In this document: piece by piece, positions 23,418 through 23,831 of the stretch
Layout: every line of letters begins with the position of its first letter
Position numbering within the stretch: the stretch's first letter is position 1
Source of the DNA: Conidiobolus incongruus B7586
Taxonomy: Eukaryota; Entomophthoromycota; Entomophthoromycetes; Entomophthorales; Conidiobolaceae
Reading direction: 5' to 3'
DNA: 23,831 nucleotides
NCBI GenBank assembly: GCA_000697335.1
Contig: JNEM01008683.1
Location: 1 to 23,831 of the forward strand
Program-made: the position numbers and the translations under genes
Notes under the pieces: generated by a model
Seen by the model: only the letters and a program-made list of their open reading frames with translations
Database searches by the model: none
Told to the model about the DNA's origin: nothing

Positions 23418-23696
23418 ATGACTAGTGATATTCTAGAAATTACACATTATAAGCCATTTTTTACTTGGTTCAAGATATTTAAACCACTTGACTTTTTAAA
23501 TAAAAACCCTCTTCTATTATTTTTAACTTTATTCTTTCTTTGGATATTTTCTCCCTTGTATATAAAGTATTGGCTTTTTATATATTTCTTTTTAAAGGAA
23601 CTTTTCTATAATAAGATTAAGCTCATAATATATATAATAAAAACATCGTATATATTTCATTTAATATTACTTTATCTAATTTATATAAAGATTTAA
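23418..23696 (+). CDS. Hypothetical small hydrophobic ORF, doubtful
   Basis: A 92-codon frame opens with ATG and is very rich in Phe, Leu, Ile, Tyr and Lys, with two long hydrophobic stretches (about 28-62 and 68-92). Such composition is what A+T-rich random sequence yields, but a run this long without a stop is somewhat unusual at this base composition. No family is recognised and no clear promoter is seen. It is more likely spurious than real. Confidence 0.12.
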   Translation: MTSDILEITHYKPFFTWFKIFKPLDFLNKNPLLLFLTLFFLWIFSPLYIKYWLFIYFFLKELFYNKIKLIIYIIKTSYIFHLILLYLIYIKI

Positions 23697-23831
23697 AAAT
23701 AAAATTTTTAATGATAAAGATATTACTATACAATATTAAATTATATTAATTTGAAAAAAATGGCAAATTTTTTAATTTTGATTTTTCTAATAAAATACCA
23801 ATATTTAAAAAATTTTATATTAATTATATAT
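23697..23831. other. AT-rich window end
   Basis: The last 135 bp are AT-rich with no feature. Confidence 0.5.

Overview
The window looks like nuclear DNA of a fungus with a very AT-rich genome (intergenic DNA roughly 80% A+T by eye) and short spliceosomal introns of 45-60 nt (GTAA/GTAT...TAG). The gene set is a mitochondrial glycine decarboxylase, an O-methyltransferase, a broken CHL1/DDX11 helicase, a KDM4-type histone demethylase, a coiled-coil membrane protein and the PAF-complex subunit Rtf1. The composition and intron style suggest an early-diverging (zygomycete-grade) lineage. That placement is inference; no marker here proves it.

Layout. Bases 1-5200 are AT-rich with no credible gene. 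They hold one GC-richer, hairpin-rich island (about 640-860, candidate structured RNA) and a GATAA microsatellite. Bases 5200-5928 are the upstream region of GCV2, with repeated motifs and a long-range inverted repeat. GCV2 (5929-8958, +) is an uninterrupted 1009-codon gene with C-rich third positions, unlike everything around it. A five-exon class I O-methyltransferase follows (9620-10668, +). Tail to tail with it, and overlapping by 7 nt, is a CHL1-like helicase pseudogene (13551-10662, -) with five exons, eleven in-frame stops and one frameshift. Next come a two-exon JmjN-JmjC-ePHD demethylase (15956-13980, -), a divergent promoter region, a two-exon tail-anchored coiled-coil protein (16883-18329, +), tRNA-Ile(AAT) (18895-18968, +) and three-exon RTF1 (21138-19444, -). 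Bases 21139-23831 are again AT-rich and nearly empty.

The genes do not form a pathway. GCV2 serves one-carbon and glycine metabolism in mitochondria. The KDM4-like enzyme and Rtf1 both act on chromatin during transcription, but their proximity looks incidental. No virus-like element, CRISPR array or obvious new multi-gene system was found. The most notable observation is the helicase pseudogene: every stop that falls where a family residue can be assigned replaces Gln or Trp (one site Glu/Gln), as expected from C-to-T / G-to-A transitions, while its splice sites are intact. This fits RIP-like or deamination-driven decay of a recent extra copy, and could be tested against the intact paralog if one exists.
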